From Pseudooceanicola nanhaiensis (lineage in GTDB: Bacteria; Pseudomonadota; Alphaproteobacteria; Rhodobacterales; Rhodobacteraceae), in the NCBI RefSeq assembly GCF_020171315.1, contig NZ_JAIUZP010000009.1:1-64000 (forward strand): a stretch of DNA of 64,000 bases, given 5' to 3'. The notes beneath the pieces were generated by a model that did not search any database, was not told where the DNA came from, and worked only from the letters and a program-made list of their open reading frames with translations. Each line of letters opens with the position of its first letter. Position 1 is the first letter of the stretch. Below are positions 51,415 to 61,054 of the stretch, piece by piece. The position numbers and the translations under genes are program-made.

Positions 51415-52593
51415 ATGTTTCCTGAGCGGTTTTCGAACCTTCCGGAGTATGCGTTTCCGCGTCTGCGGACGTTGCTTGATTCCCGTCCCGCGGGCGGCAA
51501 CGTCGTGCATATGACCATTGGCGAGCCCAAGCACGCCTTCCCGGCTTTCGTGCCGGAGGTCATCGCGGAGAATATGGCAGGCTTCGGCTCCTATCCTCCC
51601 AACGACGGCTCGCCGCAGCTTCAGCAGGCGATCGGCGACTGGGTGACCCGTCGCTATGGCGTGACGCTGGATGCCACCAAGCAGGTGATGCCGCTCAACG
51701 GCACCCGCGAGGGGCTCTACAACATCGCCATGGCGGTCTGCCCCGAAGAGAAGAACGGCCAGAAACCGGCGATCCTGCTGCCGAACCCGTTCTATCAGGT
51801 CTACATGATCGCGGCGATTTCGGTGGGCTCGCAGCCCGTCTTCGTGCCCGCGACGCGGCAGAACAACTATCTGCCCGATTACGGTGCGCTGCCCGAGGAG
51901 GTGCTGAACCGCACCACCGCAGCCTATGTCTGTTCGCCCTCGAACCCGCAGGGCGCGGTGGCCGACAAGGGCTACTGGCGCGACCTGCTGGCCCTGGCCG
52001 AGAAGTACGATTTCCAGATTTTCGCCGACGAATGCTATTCCGAGCTTTACCGCGACACGCCGCCCCCGGGCGCGCTGGAAGTCGCGGCCGAGATCGGGGC
52101 CGACCCGGAGCGGGTGGTGATCTTCCAGTCGCTCTCGAAACGCTCGAACCTGCCGGGCCTGCGCTCGGGCTTCGTGGCGGGCGGGGTCGAGACGATGAAA
52201 CGGGTGCGCCAGCTGCGCGCCTATTCCGGCGCCCCCCTGCCGCTGCCGCTGCAGCGCGTGGCCGAGCGGGTCTGGTCCGACGAGACGCACGTGGAAGAGA
52301 ACCGCGCGCTCTATCAGGCCAAATACGACGCGGCGGACGCGGTCTTTGACGGCGTGCCGGGATACAAGGGCCCTGACGCGGGCTTCTTCCTGTGGCTTCC
52401 GGTGGAGGACGGCGAACAGGCCGCCGTCAAACTCTGGACCGAGACCGGCGTGCGGGTTCTGCCCGGCGCCTACCTCAGCCGCGACGTGGAGGGGGACAAC
52501 CCCGGGCAGGGATACATCCGGGTCGCCATGGTGGCCCCAATAGACGAGATGACGCCGGCGCTGATCACGCTGCGCGATTGTCTTTACATGTGA
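51415..52593 (+). CDS. dapC: Class I aminotransferase, DapC-like
   Basis: A 392-residue fold-type I aminotransferase. PLP Lys242 lies in QSLSKRSNLPGLRSGFVAGG; NGTREGLYNIA and SPSNPQGAV bind cofactor and substrate; DECYSELY carries the PLP Asp. Close relatives are annotated N-succinyldiaminopimelate aminotransferase, the step before DapE in lysine/cell-wall synthesis, which fits the dapE fragment at the window end. General aspartate aminotransferase activity is the alternative. ftsK begins 12 bases after its stop, so the two are probably cotranscribed. Confidence 0.82.
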   Translation: MFPERFSNLPEYAFPRLRTLLDSRPAGGNVVHMTIGEPKHAFPAFVPEVIAENMAGFGSYPPNDGSPQLQQAIGDWVTRRYGVTLDATKQVMPLNGTREGLYNIAMAVCPEEKNGQKPAILLPNPFYQVYMIAAISVGSQPVFVPATRQNNYLPDYGALPEEVLNRTTAAYVCSPSNPQGAVADKGYWRDLLALAEKYDFQIFADECYSELYRDTPPPGALEVAAEIGADPERVVIFQSLSKRSNLPGLRSGFVAGGVETMKRVRQLRAYSGAPLPLPLQRVAERVWSDETHVEENRALYQAKYDAADAVFDGVPGYKGPDAGFFLWLPVEDGEQAAVKLWTETGVRVLPGAYLSRDVEGDNPGQGYIRVAMVAPIDEMTPALITLRDCLYM

Positions 52594-52605
52594 GGAACGA
52601 GGAAC

Positions 52606-55600
52606 ATGGCCTTCCAGACCAGAGGACGCGATCCGCTTTTCGACAGCACCATGCAGGCCGCCATAGAGCGGCGCGGCAAGGAGCTGGGCGGGCTGGCATT
52701 GATTGCCCTCGGTCTGATGACGGCCATGATGATCGCCTCCTACACGCCCGAGGATCCCTCGTGGATGTCGGCCACCGATGCGCCGGTGCAGAACTGGATG
52801 GGGCAGGTGGGCGCCTCGATCGCGGCCCCTGTCTTCATGATCGTCGGCTGGGGCAGCTGGGGCATCTCGGCGCTGCTGCTTGGCTGGGGCCTGCGCCTTG
52901 CGCTGCACCGCGGTGAAGAGCGCGCGATCTCGCGGCTGATCTTCTCGCCGATCTGGGTGGCGCTGCTGGCGGTCTATGCCGCCTCGCTGGTGCCGGGGCC
53001 GGGCTGGACCCACAACTTCGGCATGGGCGGTCTATTCGGGGACACGGTGCTGGCCACGGTTCTGGGGGTGGCGCCGGTCGCGGCGTCGCTGGGGCTCAAG
53101 CTGCTGTCGCTGATCCTTGGCGCGGGCATGGTGGCGCTTGGCATCTTCGTGCTGGGCTTCACCGGCGAGGAACTGCGCCGCATCGGGCGGTTCCTGCTGG
53201 TGGGCGTCATCCTGCTCTATGCCAACCTGCTGAAACTGCTGGGCCATGGCGCCGTGGGCGCGGTGAAATCCGCCCAGACCCTGCAACAGAAGGGGGTCGA
53301 GCGTCGCGCCCGTCGTGCCGCCGCCGCCGAGGAACGCCGCCTCTGGGCCGAACAGGCCGCCGAGGAAGAGGAATACGCGGTCTACGAGGACTACGAGGAG
53401 CCGGTCGCGGCCCCCGTTGCGCCCCCTGTGGCCGCCCCTGCGCCGCGCCGCTCTGCGCCCGTCGTGCGCCGGGCCACGCCGGTTCCGAGTGAGGAGCCGG
53501 TCTATCATCCGCAGCCCGCTGCCTATGAACCCTATGCCGAGCCGGAGGAATACGTCCTCGACGCGGCGCCCGAACAGGAGGAGGCCCCGCGCGGGGGCTT
53601 CCTCAGCCGCCTGCCGCTGCCGGGGCTGAAACGGCGCAGCATCGAAGACGAAATGCCCGAGCCGGAGTGGGTCGATCCCGCCTATGCCGGGGCTGCCGAG
53701 GGCGAGATGAGAGACGACATGACCGGAGACGACCGGATCAAAGCCAAGATCGCGGACATCGTCCGCAGCCGCGCACGCCGCGTTGCAGGTCACACCGCGC
53801 CTGCGAACATGCCCCTGACCAAGGGCCGTGCACGCCGTCCCGGGCCGCTGATCGTCAGCGAACGGACGCAGCCCGCACGGGTCGAGCCGCCGCTGACCGC
53901 CGCCCCTGTCGCGCTGCCGCCCGAACCGCCGCTCACCGCCTCGCGCACGGCCCCGCCGGTGTCCGCCGCCCCGGTCGAAACGCCGACCCTGCGCGCAGAG
54001 CCCCGCATGGCCGCGCCGCAACCGGCGCCGGCTGCAGAGCGTCCCGTGACCGCCGCCCCCGTTGCGGCCCCGCGCGTCGCCGCGCCGCAACCCCGCCAGC
54101 CCGAAGCGCCCGCCTACCACGCGGACGAGGCACCGATGGCCTATGCCGAGGTCGAACAGGGCTATGAGGCGGGCTATGACGAGGCCGCCATCGGCACCGA
54201 GTGGGACGACTACGACGAGACGGTCGAGGCCTTCTGGGACGGTGTCCCGCACGAGATGCCCGAACCCGCGCCGCGCCGTGCCGAGCCCTCGATGGCCCGC
54301 GTGAGCGCACGCGCCGACGCGCCGCAGGCCACGACCTATGACGCCGCCACCTATGATGCCCCGGCCTATGATGCCCCGGCCTATGACGATCCGGATCATG
54401 GCGAGACCTACGAGAGCGCGGGCGCAATCGTGACCCCGCGCGCCGATGCGCCGCGTCCCGTCGTGCCCTCGGCCGAGCCCGCCCGTCGCGTCGTGCATTC
54501 CGCCACCATGAAGGCGCCGAAGCCCTCGGCCCGCGCTGAGGCGGAGGCCAACCCCAAGCTGCAGTTCGAGGAACCGGCGATCGAGTACGAGCTGCCGCCG
54601 CTCAACCTGCTGGCCAACCCCGCGAACATCCAGCGGCACGTCCTCTCGGACGAGGCGCTGGAAGAGAACGCGCGGATGCTGGAAAACGTGCTCGACGACT
54701 ACGGCGTGAAGGGCGAGATCGTCTCGGTTCGTCCCGGCCCCGTGGTCACCATGTACGAGCTGGAACCGGCGCCGGGCCTCAAGGCGAGCCGCGTGATCGG
54801 TCTGGCCGATGACATCGCGCGCTCCATGTCGGCGCTTTCTGCGCGGGTCTCCACCGTGCCGGGCCGGTCTGTCATCGGGATCGAACTGCCGAACGAGAAC
54901 CGCGAGAAGGTCGTCCTGCGTGAGATTCTCGCGAGCCGTGACTTCGACGACAAGAACATGAAGCTGCCGCTTGCGCTCGGTAAGGACATCGGCGGCGGGG
55001 CCATCGTTGCGAACCTCGCCAAGATGCCCCACCTGCTGATCGCGGGGACCACGGGGTCCGGTAAGTCGGTGGCGATCAACACGATGATCCTGTCGCTGCT
55101 CTACCGGCTGACCCCGGACGAGTGCCGCCTGATCATGATCGACCCGAAGATGCTGGAACTCTCCGTCTATGACGGCATCCCGCACCTGCTCTCGCCCGTC
55201 GTCACCGACCCCAAGAAGGCCGTCGTGGCGCTGAAGTGGGTCGTGGGCGAGATGGAAGAGCGCTATCGCAAGATGTCCAAGATGGGCGTGCGCAACATCG
55301 ACGGCTACAACGGTCGGGTGCAGGACGCGCTCAACAAGGGCGAGATGTTCTCGCGCACGGTGCAGACCGGCTTCGACGACGAGACCGGCGAACCGGTGTT
55401 CGAGACCGAGGAAATCCAGCCCGAGAAAATGCCCTACATCGTCGTCATCGTCGACGAGATGGCCGACCTGATGATGGTCGCGGGCAAGGAGATCGAAGCC
55501 TGCATCCAGCGTCTGGCGCAGATGGCGCGGGCCTCCGGCATCCACCTGATCATGGCGACGCAGCGTCCCTCGGTCGACGTCATCACCGGCACGATCAAGG

Positions 55601-56097
55601 CGAACTTCCCGACCCGGATTTCCTTCCAGGTGACCTCGAAGATCGACAGCCGCACGATCCTTGGCGAGATGGGGGCGGAACAGCTGCTCGGGATGGGCGA
55701 CATGCTCTACATGGCGGGTGGCGCGCGGATCACCCGCTGCCACGGGCCCTTCGTCTCGGATGAAGAGGTCGAGGAGATCGTGAACCACCTCAAGGCCTAT
55801 GGCCCGCCGTCCTACATCGGGGGCGTGGTCGAGGGCCCGGATGAGGAGAAGGCCGACGACATCGACGCGGTTCTGGGCCTCTCCACCGGCGGCAACACCG
55901 ACGGCGAGGATGCGCTCTACGACCAGGCTGTGGCCGTGGTGATCAAGGACCGCAAGTGCTCCACCTCCTACATCCAGCGCAAGCTGGCCATCGGCTACAA
56001 CAAGGCGGCGCGCCTCGTGGAGCAGATGGAGGAAGAGGGGCTGGTGAGCCCGGCGAACCATGTCGGCAAGCGCGAGATCCTCGTACCGGAGCAGTGA
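52606..56097 (+). CDS. ftsK: DNA translocase FtsK
   Basis: A 1163-residue septum DNA pump that segregates the terminus and activates XerCD. Four to five membrane helices fill residues ~25-215. A long low-complexity linker (~220-670) is rich in Ala, Pro, Glu and Arg and contains YDAPA-type tandem repeats. The motor has Walker A GTTGSGKS near residue 810, [10 protein letters not shown], then [13 protein letters not shown] (Walker B) and [16 protein letters not shown]. The C-terminal gamma winged helix ([28 protein letters not shown]) reads the KOPS-type guide sequence. The linker is longer than in many alphaproteobacteria. A clear terminator follows. Confidence 0.97.
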   Translation: MAFQTRGRDPLFDSTMQAAIERRGKELGGLALIALGLMTAMMIASYTPEDPSWMSATDAPVQNWMGQVGASIAAPVFMIVGWGSWGISALLLGWGLRLALHRGEERAISRLIFSPIWVALLAVYAASLVPGPGWTHNFGMGGLFGDTVLATVLGVAPVAASLGLKLLSLILGAGMVALGIFVLGFTGEELRRIGRFLLVGVILLYANLLKLLGHGAVGAVKSAQTLQQKGVERRARRAAAAEERRLWAEQAAEEEEYAVYEDYEEPVAAPVAPPVAAPAPRRSAPVVRRATPVPSEEPVYHPQPAAYEPYAEPEEYVLDAAPEQEEAPRGGFLSRLPLPGLKRRSIEDEMPEPEWVDPAYAGAAEGEMRDDMTGDDRIKAKIADIVRSRARRVAGHTAPANMPLTKGRARRPGPLIVSERTQPARVEPPLTAAPVALPPEPPLTASRTAPPVSAAPVETPTLRAEPRMAAPQPAPAAERPVTAAPVAAPRVAAPQPRQPEAPAYHADEAPMAYAEVEQGYEAGYDEAAIGTEWDDYDETVEAFWDGVPHEMPEPAPRRAEPSMARVSARADAPQATTYDAATYDAPAYDAPAYDDPDHGETYESAGAIVTPRADAPRPVVPSAEPARRVVHSATMKAPKPSARAEAEANPKLQFEEPAIEYELPPLNLLANPANIQRHVLSDEALEENARMLENVLDDYGVKGEIVSVRPGPVVTMYELEPAPGLKASRVIGLADDIARSMSALSARVSTVPGRSVIGIELPNENREKVVLREILASRDFDDKNMKLPLALGKDIGGGAIVANLAKMPHLLIAGTTGSGKSVAINTMILSLLYRLTPDECRLIMIDPKMLELSVYDGIPHLLSPVVTDPKKAVVALKWVVGEMEERYRKMSKMGVRNIDGYNGRVQDALNKGEMFSRTVQTGFDDETGEPVFETEEIQPEKMPYIVVIVDEMADLMMVAGKEIEACIQRLAQMARASGIHLIMATQRPSVDVITGTIKANFPTRISFQVTSKIDSRTILGEMGAEQLLGMGDMLYMAGGARITRCHGPFVSDEEVEEIVNHLKAYGPPSYIGGVVEGPDEEKADDIDAVLGLSTGGNTDGEDALYDQAVAVVIKDRKCSTSYIQRKLAIGYNKAARLVEQMEEEGLVSPANHVGKREILVPEQ
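54331..54395 (+). repeat. Short tandem repeat inside ftsK linker
   Basis: Units of 15 bases encode [20 protein letters not shown]. They lie in the disordered linker, where length changes are tolerated. The near-identical copies (TATGATGCCCCGGCC twice) suggest recent slippage. Confidence 0.8.
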
Positions 56098-56126
56098 TGA
56101 TCCGGGCCATGGTCTGACCTGACGGA

Positions 56127-56150
56127 GGGGCGCCCAAGGGCGCCCCGTTC
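56127..56150 (+). terminator. Terminator after ftsK
   Basis: Stem GGGGCGCCC (56127-56135)/GGGCGCCCC (56138-56146) with loop AA is followed by GTTCCTTTTC. Confidence 0.8.
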
Positions 56151-56194
56151 CTTTTCATCAAGGGGGATCGGACCGCTGGCGCGGCCCGATCCGC

Positions 56195-56264
56195 GGGGGG
56201 CGCTGCCCCCCTTGGCCCGTGCCGGGCCAAGTCCCCCCGGAGGATTTATCGGAAAGAGGAAAGG
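56195..56264. repeat. GC-rich hairpin repeat, copy E (plus orientation)
   Basis: GGGGGGC-GCT-GCCCCCC, then TTGGCCCG-TG-CCGGGCCAA, then TCCCCCCGGAGGATTTATC and a purine-rich tail (GGAAAGAGGAAAGG). It is a complete copy with a variant tail, between ftsK and lolA. Confidence 0.78.
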
Positions 56265-56365
56265 GGAAGGGCGGACGTACGGGTGGCGGCCGCGTGGGGG
56301 AACCCTACGCAGATGTGTGCGTTGCTCCTCTGGTTCGTGAACGAAGGCGGGAGTAGATTGACCCC

Positions 56366-56977
56366 ATGAAACGCAGAGAACTCATCGCCGGTGCGCTGGC
56401 CACACCCTTCGTCCTGAGTGCAGGGCGGCTGATGGCCGCGCCGGTGCCCCTGGGCGAGATTTCCACCTATCTGAACGGCATCAAGACCGCGCAGGCCCCC
56501 TTTACCCAGATCAACGACGACGGCTCGATCTCGACCGGCAAGCTCTACATCAAGCGGCCGGGGCGGGTGCGGTTCGAGTACGATCCGCCCAACGAGGCGC
56601 TGGTGATCGCGGGCGCGGGTGCCGTGAGCGTCTTTGATGGCCGGGGCGGGCAGGGCGAGACCTATCCGCTGTCGCGCACGCCGCTGTCGATCATCCTCGA
56701 TGAGAAGGTGGACCTTGGCCGGGCGCGGATGGTGACCAACCACGAGAGCGACGGCACCTCCACCACGGTGACGGCGCAGGACCCGGACCATCCGGAATAC
56801 GGCGATATCCGCCTCGTCTTCACCGGGGCGCCGGTGGAGCTGCGCCAGTGGGTGATCCGCAACGATGCGGGCGAGACCACCACCGTGGTCCTGGGCGGGC
56901 TTCAGACCGGCGTGCGGCTCTCCGACCAGATGTTCCTGGCAGACATGGTGCGGCCGCAGGGCGACCGGAACCGCTGA
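56366..56977 (+). CDS. lolA: Outer-membrane lipoprotein carrier protein LolA
   Basis: A 203-residue periplasmic chaperone that ferries lipoproteins from LolCDE to the outer membrane. The signal MKRRELIAGALATPFVLSAGRLMA has a twin-arginine pair, and may use Tat. The mature part has the LolA pattern: ISTYLNGIKTAQAPFTQINDDGSISTGKLYIKRPGRVRFEYDPP and the Arg in the hydrophobic cavity region. Alphaproteobacteria usually lack LolB, so LolA alone finishes delivery. It has its own terminator. Many predicted lipoproteins in this window (for example PqiC) would depend on it. Confidence 0.92.
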   Translation: MKRRELIAGALATPFVLSAGRLMAAPVPLGEISTYLNGIKTAQAPFTQINDDGSISTGKLYIKRPGRVRFEYDPPNEALVIAGAGAVSVFDGRGGQGETYPLSRTPLSIILDEKVDLGRARMVTNHESDGTSTTVTAQDPDHPEYGDIRLVFTGAPVELRQWVIRNDAGETTTVVLGGLQTGVRLSDQMFLADMVRPQGDRNR

Positions 56978-56999
56978 GGAGACAGGCCTCAGGATGTGC

Positions 57000-57025
57000 A
57001 AAGGGCCCCGCAGGGGCCCTTTTTC
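57000..57025 (+). terminator. Terminator after lolA
   Basis: Perfect 10-bp stem AAAGGGCCCC (57000-57009)/GGGGCCCTTT (57013-57022), loop GCA, then TTT. Confidence 0.88.
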
Positions 57026-57050
57026 ATGTCAGGGTGTCATCTTGGCCCGC

Positions 57051-57641
57051 TCAGCGGTAGCGCCAGCCGCAGTTGTTGAGCTGCGCCTCGTACTTGCGCG
57101 AGCGCTCCTGCACGTTGTTGGCGATCGCGATCAGCCAGGGCTTGGAGTTGTGGTTGCCCCGCGTATAGCCCGCGCGGCCCTCGTGATAGGCGAGGTACTG
57201 GTTGCGCGCGTCCCAGATCGGCACGCCCACCTTCTTGGTGGTCTCGTTCATGTACCAGCCCATGAAATCGGTCGCGTCGCGGATATCGTCACGCTTGGCC
57301 CGGCGGTTGCCGGAGGCGCGCTTGTAGTCATCCCACGTCCCGTCGAGCGCCTGGCTGTAGCCGTAGGCCGAGCTCTGCCGCCCCATGGGAATGATCCCGA
57401 GGGCGTATTTGTGCGGCGTACGCGCGTTGCCGATGAATTTGCTCTCCTGGTGCATGATGGCCATCTGCACGGAGACGGGAACGCCATAGCGGCGTTCGGC
57501 ACCCTTGAAGGCGCGGAAATACTTGGGGCGCTCCTGCACGATGCTGCAGGCGTCATCGAGATTGTTGGGCGCCGAATACCGACCGCCACCGCAGGATGCC
57601 ACCAGCATCACGATGAAAAGCGCGCGAAGAGTTCTGCTCAT
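57051..57641 (-). CDS. Lytic transglycosylase SLT-domain lipoprotein
   Basis: A 196-residue lipoprotein: signal with lipobox VASC, Cys17. The SLT domain has the catalytic Glu66 in MAIMHQESKF, then SSAYGYSQALDGTWDDYK and NQYLAYHEGRAGY, the pattern of EmtA/MltC-like transglycosylases that cut glycan strands to 1,6-anhydro ends. It is anchored to a membrane and acts on peptidoglycan. Convergent with lolA. Confidence 0.87.
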   Translation of the reverse strand: MSRTLRALFIVMLVASCGGGRYSAPNNLDDACSIVQERPKYFRAFKGAERRYGVPVSVQMAIMHQESKFIGNARTPHKYALGIIPMGRQSSAYGYSQALDGTWDDYKRASGNRRAKRDDIRDATDFMGWYMNETTKKVGVPIWDARNQYLAYHEGRAGYTRGNHNSKPWLIAIANNVQERSRKYEAQLNNCGWRYR

Positions 57642-57857
57642 CTGCCTCTCGCTATGTCTTGTTTTGTTTTGATGGGATTTTAGCGGAAAGGCCCCACCGG
57701 GGAAATCACATTTCCGCAGGGTCGCAAGGGGCGTCCGAAGGCGTGGCAGCTTTGCACGCCTCCGGCCTGTATGAATGGCCCATATGAATGGTCTGTATCA
57801 ATGGCCCGTGTCGGTGGCCCAGTCACGGGGGCGGATGCCGGACCGGGGGCGGCAGGG

Positions 57858-58739
57858 TCAGATCACGGCGGCAAGGATCAGCGGCAGGGCGATCACGGAC
57901 AGCAGGGTCGAGGCGACCACCAGCGCCGCGACGCTTTCGGAATCCGCGCCGTATTTCTCGGCCAGCATGTAGGAGGTCACGGCAACGGGCATGGCCGCCT
58001 GCAGAACGAGGCAGGCAAAGGCGACGTCGTTCAGGCCGAAGGCCCGCCCGGTCACCCAGGCCACGGCAAAGCAGAGGATGTACTTGGCAATCGCCATCAC
58101 CACCGCGCGGGTCATCCCCTTGGTGGTGAGCCGCGCAAGCGCCACGCCCAGCGTGATCAGCATCAGCGGGATCGCCATCTGGCCGGTCAGCCGCAGGGTG
58201 TTGGTCATGAACTCGGGCAGGGTCCAGCCTTGCCACAGGAAGATGCCGCCCAGAACCGTGCCCCAGAGCAGCGGCTCCTTGGCCGCATGCCACGGCTTGC
58301 CGCCGCCGGAGACGACCCAGATGCCGAAGGTGAAGGACCAGATCGCCATGACGGCAAAGACCACGACCGCATAGCCGAGCCCGGCCTGCCCGAAGGCAAA
58401 GAGCGCGATCGGCAGGCCCACGTTGCCGGTGTTGGAGAAAACTAGCGGCGCAAGCCACGTCCGCTGCGGCAGCTTCAGCACGTAGACCGCACCTGCGGCG
58501 GCCAGCGTGAGCACCGCGTAAAGCACGACGGAGGCGAGGGAGAGCGCGGTCAGGGCCGCGGGGTCGATCTCTGTCTCCATCAGCGCCACGAAGATCAGGC
58601 AGGGCACCGAAACGGTCATCGTCAGCTTGGTGACGAAGTTGATTCGATACTCGTGACCGGATTTGACCCAGACGTATCCGAAGGCTGCGAGCAGGAAGAC
58701 GGGAGCGACGGTCTGGAGGACTGTCAGAACAAGGTTCAC
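57858..58739 (-). CDS. AEC (auxin efflux carrier) family transporter
   Basis: A 293-residue membrane protein with ten hydrophobic segments in two halves, and the AEC motif FSNTGNVGLPIALFAFG. Bacterial AEC carriers move malonate, malate or similar anions. The GTG at 58739 (VNLVLTVLQTVAPVF) is favoured since family members begin at helix 1; a GTG at 58781 would add 14 polar residues. The substrate is unknown. Divergent from hspQ with an 84-base gap. Confidence 0.82.
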   Translation of the reverse strand: MNLVLTVLQTVAPVFLLAAFGYVWVKSGHEYRINFVTKLTMTVSVPCLIFVALMETEIDPAALTALSLASVVLYAVLTLAAAGAVYVLKLPQRTWLAPLVFSNTGNVGLPIALFAFGQAGLGYAVVVFAVMAIWSFTFGIWVVSGGGKPWHAAKEPLLWGTVLGGIFLWQGWTLPEFMTNTLRLTGQMAIPLMLITLGVALARLTTKGMTRAVVMAIAKYILCFAVAWVTGRAFGLNDVAFACLVLQAAMPVAVTSYMLAEKYGADSESVAALVVASTLLSVIALPLILAAVI

Positions 58740-58823
58740 AAACTGTTTCTTTCGGTTTTTTGATGGCAGTTGGACAACCACCCGCCGTTCACGGTAGTAA
58801 TGGGGTTAATGGGCTGCAAGATC

Positions 58824-59150
58824 ATGATGACAACACGTGCGAAATATTCCCTGGGACAGGTGGTGCGCCATCGGAAACACCCGTTTCGCGGTGTGATTTT
58901 CGACGTCGACCCCCAGTTCAACAACACGGACGAATGGTATGCCGCCATTCCCGAGGAGAGTCGCCCGTCGAAGGAGCAGCCCTTCTACCACCTGCTGGCC
59001 GAGAACGAGCAGAGCTACTACGTGGCCTATGTCTCGGAGCAGAACCTCGTCGCGGATTACTCGGGCGAGCCGGTGGACCACCCCGATATTCCCGATCTCT
59101 TCGGTCCGTTCGAGGATGGCGCCTATCCGCTGCACTTCCAGCTGAACTGA
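58824..59150 (+). CDS. hspQ: Heat shock protein HspQ
   Basis: A 108-residue HspQ. RAKYSLGQVVRHRKHPFRGVIFDVDP, EWYAAIP, KEQPFYHLLAENEQSYYVAYVSEQNLV and the ending YPLHFQLN are family signatures. HspQ is a Lon specificity-enhancing factor and binds hemimethylated DNA in some enterics. The start MMTTRAKY matches relatives, though the ribosome site is weak. Alphaproteobacterial heat-shock promoter elements were not obvious in the 84-base gap. A strong terminator follows. Confidence 0.93.
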   Translation: MMTTRAKYSLGQVVRHRKHPFRGVIFDVDPQFNNTDEWYAAIPEESRPSKEQPFYHLLAENEQSYYVAYVSEQNLVADYSGEPVDHPDIPDLFGPFEDGAYPLHFQLN

Positions 59151-59171
59151 GCCTGCGACAGTCCGACGATG

Positions 59172-59206
59172 CGAAAAGCCGCCCCTTGGGGCGGCTTTCG
59201 TCTTTT
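59172..59206 (+). terminator. Terminator after hspQ
   Basis: Stem AAAGCCGCCCC (59175-59185)/GGGGCGGCTTT (59188-59198) with a TT loop, then CGTCTTTTT. It may also stop the convergent transglycosylase transcript. Confidence 0.85.
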
Positions 59207-59222
59207 TCGGACCCGGGCGCGG

Positions 59223-60767
59223 TCAGCGCCGCAGCCGTTCCAGCAGCGCCAGCGAGGCATAGCCGTCCGGCACGAGGCCGACGCTGGTCTGGAAGGACCG
59301 GATCGCGGCCTGCGTGTTCGGCCCGATGATGCCGTCGGGCGTACCGGCGCCATGTCCCTTGCGGCCCAGCAGGGCCTGCAGTTCCTTGCGCTCGTCCCGC
59401 TTGAGCCCGCGTTCGTCCTGGGGCCAGGACGCTACGAAGGGCCCCGCGCCGCCGATCCTGTCGCCCAGGTGCCCGACGCCGAGCGCATAGGCATCCGAGG
59501 GGTTGTAGCGGCGGATCACGTCGAAGTTCTTGAACACGAGGAAGGCCACGCCCTTGGCCCCCGCAGGCAGCAGGAGCCGGGCCGAGCCGAAGTCCGGCAC
59601 GGGCTCTCCGGCCACATTGCGCACGCCGAGCGCGGCCCATTCCGAGGGCATCTTCTTGCGGCCATCGGCCTGTGCATAGTCGAAGCTGGCAGGCAGCCGC
59701 ACCTCGACGCCCCAGGGCTGCCCCGCGATCCAGCCGAACCTGGCGAGGTAGTTGGCGGTGGAGGCTAGCGCATCGCTGGGGTTGTCATCCCAGATGTCGC
59801 GACGGCCGTCGCCGGTGAAGTCCACGGCATATTCGAGGTAGGAGGAGGGCATGAACTGCGTGTGGCCCATGGCCCCGGCCCAGCTGCCCTTCATCCGTTC
59901 CGGCGTGGTGTCGCCCGCGTCGAGGATCTTCAGCGCGTCGACCAGTTGCGCCTCGAAGAAGCTGGCGCGGCGGCCTTCGAAGGCCAGCGTGGCGAGCGAG
60001 GAGACCACGCCATTGCCGCCCCTGTAGGAGCCGAAGTTCGTCTCCATCCCCCAGACGGCGGCCACGATGTCACGGTCGACGCCATACTGGGCCTCGATCC
60101 GGGTCAGGGCGTCCTTGTGCTGTGCCACCGCCGCACGGCCATTGCTGACGCGGGTGTCCGAGACGGCGGTCGAGAGATAATCACCGATGGTCTTGGTGAA
60201 TTCCGACTGGCTGCGGTCGAGCTCGATCACCTTGGGCAGGAATTCGGCCCGGGCAAAGGCGCGGTCGAAGGTGGCGGCGGAAATGCCCTGCGACAGCGCG
60301 CGGGGGCGGAAGCCCTGCACCCAGCGGTCGAAGCCCGCGGGGTTCGACACCGGCTGGGGCGCGGCCTCCTCCGGGACGCGGGTCGCGGGTGTCGCAAGGC
60401 TGAGCGTGGCGGGCCGGATGCGGGGGCGCAGGCTGCGCGCAGGGCTGCCGCTGTCGGCGCCGATCTCGGCCACAGCCGGTTGCGGGATGGCCGCGGGCGG
60501 GGTGGCGACGGGCGCAGGGGAGGTGCTGCGCGGGGCGCTTTCGATATCGGCAAGCGCAGCGGTGACCTGTGCCACGGTGGCGGCCACGAGGTCCACCTCG
60601 ACACCCGCGGGCGGGGCGATCACATCCGGGCGCGCCATCGGGCGCAGGGACCGGTCGACCGATCCCGTGGTGGTCATGGTCTCGACCGATCCGGTCGCGC
60701 TCGTCGCTGCCACGGGCAGCGAGACCATGGGCAAAGAAATCAGTACGGCCGGGAAAATGCGTTTCAT
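59223..60767 (-). CDS. Lytic murein transglycosylase (MltB-like) with peptidoglycan-binding domain
   Basis: A 514-residue exported enzyme. Signal peptide at residues 1-22; a Pro/Ala-rich linker (~25-140); the MltB/SltB catalytic domain starts near FDRWVQGFRPRAL and carries Glu242 in VAAVWGMETNFGSY, with GAMGHTQFMPSSYLEYAVDFTGDGRRDIWD. The last ~60 residues form a PG_binding_1 domain (LQALLGRKGHGAGTPDGIIGPNTQAAIRSFQ). It cleaves glycan strands during wall turnover. ATG at 60767 is preferred over 60788. The second AT-rich tandem hairpin lies just upstream. Confidence 0.92.
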   Translation of the reverse strand: MKRIFPAVLISLPMVSLPVAATSATGSVETMTTTGSVDRSLRPMARPDVIAPPAGVEVDLVAATVAQVTAALADIESAPRSTSPAPVATPPAAIPQPAVAEIGADSGSPARSLRPRIRPATLSLATPATRVPEEAAPQPVSNPAGFDRWVQGFRPRALSQGISAATFDRAFARAEFLPKVIELDRSQSEFTKTIGDYLSTAVSDTRVSNGRAAVAQHKDALTRIEAQYGVDRDIVAAVWGMETNFGSYRGGNGVVSSLATLAFEGRRASFFEAQLVDALKILDAGDTTPERMKGSWAGAMGHTQFMPSSYLEYAVDFTGDGRRDIWDDNPSDALASTANYLARFGWIAGQPWGVEVRLPASFDYAQADGRKKMPSEWAALGVRNVAGEPVPDFGSARLLLPAGAKGVAFLVFKNFDVIRRYNPSDAYALGVGHLGDRIGGAGPFVASWPQDERGLKRDERKELQALLGRKGHGAGTPDGIIGPNTQAAIRSFQTSVGLVPDGYASLALLERLRR

Positions 60768-60940
60768 CGGGTGCCTGCTCGCCTTCATGACGTTTTCCGT
60801 ATCCTAGCCGGAAACAGTGTGAATCGGAAGGATTGCGGCGCGACGCGGCGGGGAGACGCGGAAAACCGCCCCGGAGCGCCGCGCAAGAGGCAGGGCCACC
60901 CCCGGCGGCGGGCCTGCCGGGTCCTCTCGACCGGGCGCGG

Positions 60941-60985
60941 AAAATTCTTCGAAGAATTTTCCCAAGAATTTTCGAAAATTCTTGG
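60941..60985. repeat. AT-rich tandem-hairpin element, copy 2
   Basis: AAAATTCTTC/GAAGAATTTT (60941-60960) and CCAAGAATTTT (60962-60972)/AAAATTCTTGG (60975-60985). Order, spacing and stems equal copy 1 at 32043-32091; only loop bases differ. It lies 70 bases after the rnr stop (minus strand), as copy 1 lies after aroQ. Confidence 0.85.
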
Positions 60986-61054
60986 TGCACGCCGGGGAGG
61001 GCGTGCGGGAGGTCGGCGGGGCGGCCCCTGCGAGGGGACCGCCGCCGTCCGGGA

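Noticed and set aside
54331-54395. CRISPR-like repeat
   Set aside because: It is an in-frame protein repeat without spacers; no array or cas gene exists in the window.
53032-56061. 1009-codon minus-strand open frame
   Set aside because: Antisense to ftsK, which is certain; the composition mirrors ftsK codon usage.
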